Source of the DNA: an uncultured Bacteroidota bacterium
GTDB taxonomy: Bacteria > Bacteroidota > Bacteroidia > Chitinophagales > Chitinophagaceae
Reading direction: 5' to 3'
Assembly (NCBI GenBank): GCA_903912435.1
Contig: CAIWHI010000639.1
Coordinates: forward strand, 1-8,396
Length of the DNA stretch: 8,396 bases
Part shown: positions 6,745 to 8,396 of the stretch, in pieces
How the letters are laid out: every line of letters begins with the position of its first letter
Numbering within the stretch: position 1 is the stretch's first letter
Translations under genes and position numbers: made by a program
The notes under the pieces: model-generated
Databases searched by the model: none
What the model was told of the DNA's origin: nothing
What the model saw: only the letters and a program-made list of their open reading frames with translations

Positions 6745-7059
6745 ATGAACATCGGTCTAGCAATCAAGTCAATTCGGAAGAAGCTCTCAATCACCCAATA
6801 TGAGTTAGCCGAAAAATGTGAATTATCACAAACTTCACTATCACAGATAGAAACAGGGGTAAAACGTCCCAGCCAGAGAACAATTTCGAAAGTTTGCATG
6901 GTACTGGATATACCTGAATCAATCATCTACATAGTTGCCATGCAGGAAGCCGATGTTCCGCCAAGCAAGAAAGGCGTATACGAATTGGTTTATCCTTCCA
7001 TCAAGAGCCTTGCCCTGCAAATGGTAAGTTCTGAACACCTGGGTCTGGTTGCTGTTTAA
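6745..7059 (+). CDS. XRE-family helix-turn-helix transcriptional regulator
   Basis: A 104-aa DNA-binding protein. Residues about 4-60 form a Cro/C1-type HTH_3 domain: the scaffold helix (GLAIKSIRKKLSITQYELAEKC), then the recognition segment LSQTSLSQIETGVKRPS and the closing helices (TISKVCMVLDIP). This is the standard length and pattern for the fold. Residues 61-104 form a short tail (KGVYELVYPSIKSLALQMV) that may serve in dimerisation; no ligand-binding or peptidase domain is present. The gene stands alone, is flanked upstream by the heptamer array and inverted repeats, and ends at a strong terminator, so it is likely a single transcript. Small XRE proteins of this type often regulate themselves or act as stand-alone repressors; the target here is unknown. 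No toxin partner is adjacent, so an antitoxin role has no support. The ATG at 6745 leads directly into the HTH and has no Shine-Dalgarno. Confidence 0.92.
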   Translation: MNIGLAIKSIRKKLSITQYELAEKCELSQTSLSQIETGVKRPSQRTISKVCMVLDIPESIIYIVAMQEADVPPSKKGVYELVYPSIKSLALQMVSSEHLGLVAV

Positions 7060-7087
7060 TAATATTTCATTGTGCGTTTTATATTTC

Positions 7088-7125
7088 AAAGCGGTACTAC
7101 CCCAATAGTATCGCTTTTTTATTAT
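7088..7125 (+). terminator. Intrinsic terminator after the XRE gene
   Basis: AAAGCGGTACT (7088-7098) pairs with AGTATCGCTTT (7107-7117) over 11 bp including one G-U pair. The loop is 8 bases (7099-7106) and a T-rich run (TTTATTATT) follows. It starts 28 bases after the regulator's stop codon. In the minus direction the same stem is followed by GAAATATAAAA rather than a T run, so it probably acts only weakly for the convergent outer-membrane gene. Confidence 0.85.
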
Positions 7126-7145
7126 TGCATATGCTTAAAATACCA

Positions 7146-7835
7146 TCAAATCAACAAATACATCAACCTTACAGTCCACAAATTGCTATACTGCTTAGAT
7201 GCACGGGAGATAACAGGCGGTGATATGGTTCGGATAGGTGTTATAGAATAAGCAAACCTCATATTTAAAAACAAACCCTTCCACAAGTGCATCTGCGCAC
7301 CTACTATCAGGTCGAAATTATCCTTAGCATACGGATATTTATTAAGGTCCAGCGGTAGGTAAGGTATGGTTTCATAACTTTCATTACTACCTACCAGCCT
7401 GCTATAAGACACACCAATGCCAGCATGGCTTTTGCGCTTATCAAAATAGTTAATCATTATGGGTATCTCCGCGTAGTTTAGCGTCACCCCATAATTTTTA
7501 ATGATAAAAAAAGTATCAGCCGGCGATTGCCTTACAATATCACTTTTTGCACCCTTTTGGCTGAACAAAAACTCCCAGCTTATGGCCAGGTGTTTCTTTA
7601 GTTGCACATAACCTACCCCCCCCACATTGGCACCAAACTTATGATACCCGGCAAAATTATCACCATCTACTTGTGCAAAATTGACCCCACCAATAAGCCC
7701 TGCATAAAACAAACGCTTTTCTGGTATATACAAAGGGTCCTCACCCTCATCATATTGCGCTAACACATTTTGACAAATACCCGTTAATAAAATTGTAATT
7801 ACTACAAGTGCCGCGAATTTTCTACTTTTATTCAT
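7146..7835 (-). CDS. PorT-like outer-membrane beta-barrel protein
   Basis: A 229-aa protein with a signal peptide (MNKSRKF, hydrophobic core, cut after VLA before Gln27). Alternating hydrophobic and aromatic strands typical of a small barrel follow: LFYAGLIGGVNFAQV (42-56), GGVGYVQLKKHLAISWEFLFSQKG (72-95), GVTLNYAEIPIMINYF (116-131), HAGIGVSYSRLVG (137-149), FDLIVGAQMHLWKGLFLNMRFAYSIT (174-199) and LWTVRLMYLLI at the C-terminus. The LNYAEIPIMINY strand is characteristic of the PorT/OMP_b-brl_2 group common in Bacteroidota. Length fits an 8-stranded barrel. True PorT acts in type IX secretion, but many relatives have unknown roles, so I give no gene symbol. The ATG at 7835 is preferred over a TTG at 7847, because it gives a normal signal peptide and leaves room from the divergent gene. 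It converges with the XRE gene, 86 bases between stops. Confidence 0.88.
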   Translation of the reverse strand: MNKSRKFAALVVITILLTGICQNVLAQYDEGEDPLYIPEKRLFYAGLIGGVNFAQVDGDNFAGYHKFGANVGGVGYVQLKKHLAISWEFLFSQKGAKSDIVRQSPADTFFIIKNYGVTLNYAEIPIMINYFDKRKSHAGIGVSYSRLVGSNESYETIPYLPLDLNKYPYAKDNFDLIVGAQMHLWKGLFLNMRFAYSITPIRTISPPVISRASKQYSNLWTVRLMYLLI

Positions 7836-7852
7836 TGAAACCACCAATGCTA

Positions 7853-8158
7853 ATGAATTTCAAATATACACCAAACACGCTTAAAAAACTGGAGTTGCTT
7901 TATGACGAGGCAAGGTATATAGTGCGTTTTGAGAAAGGTAATTTCACAAGTGGCTTTTGCGTGCTCGAAGAAAGGCGCATAGTGGTGATTAATAAATTCT
8001 TCAATACCGAGGGCCGTATCAATGCGCTTATAGAAATTTTACCCACCATTAAGATAAATGAGGACGAACTGAGCGGTGAAACCCTTAAATGGTATAAACA
8101 ACTAATAGCCGACAACAGCACAAATATTGTACAATCTCAAATAGACCTGAACCAGTGA
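7853..8158 (+). CDS. Hypothetical protein translationally coupled to an MBL-fold hydrolase gene
   Basis: A 101-aa soluble protein with no signal peptide, membrane helix or motif that I can assign. The sequence is gene-like: an N-terminal helix (NTLKKLELLYDEARY), beta strands (IVRFEKGNFTSGFCVLEERRIVVINKFF), NTEGRINALIEIL, and a C-terminal helix (LSGETLKWYKQLI). I have an impression, not checked, that similar small proteins precede metallo-beta-lactamase-fold hydrolases in Bacteroidota. The stop TGA at 8156-8158 overlaps the GTG start of the next frame as GTGA, the classic sign of translational coupling. The ATG at 7853 (MNFKY) is chosen; an ATG two codons earlier, at 7847, is equally readable. 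Longer starts would run into the divergent barrel gene, whose ATG lies only 17 bases away. No clear promoter or Shine-Dalgarno was found. Confidence 0.75.
   Translation: MNFKYTPNTLKKLELLYDEARYIVRFEKGNFTSGFCVLEERRIVVINKFFNTEGRINALIEILPTIKINEDELSGETLKWYKQLIADNSTNIVQSQIDLNQ
7861..7868 (-). promoter_or_regulatory. -7 promoter element for the outer-membrane barrel gene, inside the divergent gene
   Basis: The minus strand reads TATATTTG, a full match to TAnnTTTG. It lies 25 bases before the barrel gene's ATG and within codons 3-6 of the divergent plus-strand gene, so the leader would be only about 20 bases. The -33 position carries AGT rather than TTG, so the assignment rests on the -7 box alone. 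Confidence 0.4.
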
Positions 8159-8267
8159 AAATAACTTTTTTGGGCACGGGTACTTCTCATTCACCCAGTT
8201 GCGTTTCAAATGCGGGTGCCACATGTCATCAGCCTCTCCAGAAACAAAACCAGATAACTATTTTTAG
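8155..8267 (+). pseudogene. Truncated, frameshifted MBL-fold metallo-hydrolase
   Basis: The GTG start at 8155 gives VKITFLGTGTS (Met at translation), the hallmark N-terminus of PhnP/RNase Z-like metallo-beta-lactamase-fold hydrolases, where GTGTSQG is normally followed by VP.I.C.C.VC and a run like DPRDKR. Here the frame changes after GTGTS. A second frame at 8211-8258 reads C-G-C-H-M-S-S-A-S-P-E-T-K-P-D-N, which resembles that Cys-rich segment, and ends at TAG 8265-8267. The original frame stays open to 8385, but its last part is low-complexity AT-rich sequence ending in a hydrophobic tail. The zinc-binding HxHxDH motif and the other 200 or so residues expected of the family are absent. It looks like the decayed 5' end of a gene that was translationally coupled to its upstream neighbour. 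Sequencing or assembly error is an alternative. Confidence 0.65.
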
Positions 8268-8396
8268 TAACTTATACCTTTATACCTGTAATTTAGTAGA
8301 AAAGACTCCAAAGGAAAAAATCAACAAAATTATAATACAATTCTTCATTTTATTGTTCATAATTACTACCTTAAATTATTTTTGATTAATTATTAA
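8268..8396. other. AT-rich tail with a possible minus-strand signal-peptide remnant
   Basis: GC content drops sharply after the broken hydrolase. On the minus strand an ATG at 8358-8360 opens a 26-codon frame stopping at 8280 (MNNKMKNCIIILLIFSFGVF, then STKLQV) that resembles a bacterial signal peptide with a short mature start. It could be the 5' remnant of a second truncated gene facing the hydrolase, or just a chance hydrophobic frame in AT-rich DNA. No terminator or other element is evident. Confidence 0.25.

Noticed and set aside
6720..6926. Minus-strand 68-codon frame
   Set aside because: It is antisense to the XRE regulator, whose HTH domain is unmistakable.
6745..7059. Antitoxin of a toxin-antitoxin pair
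   Set aside because: No small partner gene is adjacent, and the gene ends at its own strong terminator.
7900..8121. Minus-strand 73-codon frame
   Set aside because: It is antisense to the 101-aa gene and has Ser/Leu-rich shadow composition.

Overview
The window looks like chromosomal DNA from a Bacteroidota bacterium, probably near Chitinophagaceae; the family-level placement is inference. The evidence is a type IX secretion (T9SS) type B sorting domain, PKD and Ig-like surface-protein modules, a DUF2480 gene, a PorT-like outer-membrane barrel, and promoters of the Bacteroidota TTG-N19-TAnnTTTG type with weak Shine-Dalgarno sequences. The DNA is AT-rich, and no rRNA, tRNA, CRISPR array or transposase was seen.

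Layout. Bases 1-5286 hold two large minus-strand genes for secreted repeat-rich surface proteins. The downstream one (start at 1949) runs off the left edge of the window. The upstream one (2248-5286, 1012 aa) is complete and ends in a T9SS sorting domain. Each has its own candidate promoter about 95-110 bp before its start. Next, on the same strand, come a DUF2480 gene (5469-5972), with a perfect 18-bp palindrome in its probable leader, and a small conserved-looking gene of unknown function (6133-6411).

Bases 6412-6744 are non-coding and the most unusual stretch: a C9 tract, then about 18 degenerate 7-bp units (consensus CTACTAT, 6482-6607) with almost no G on the plus strand, then AT-rich inverted repeats. 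This region separates the small minus-strand gene from a plus-strand XRE-type regulator (6745-7059), which is followed by a clear intrinsic terminator.

Bases 7146-8396 hold a minus-strand PorT-like outer-membrane barrel gene and a divergent plus-strand gene of unknown function. Their start codons are separated by only 17 bp, so at least one promoter must lie inside the neighbouring coding sequence. The plus-strand gene overlaps by GTGA the start of a metallo-beta-lactamase-fold hydrolase gene that breaks down within about 35 codons and runs into AT-rich DNA, apparently a truncated pseudogene. No complete multi-gene defence or biosynthetic system is visible. The observations most worth following are the heptamer array with its C tract, the palindrome before DUF2480, the internal duplication inside DUF2480, and the broken hydrolase.
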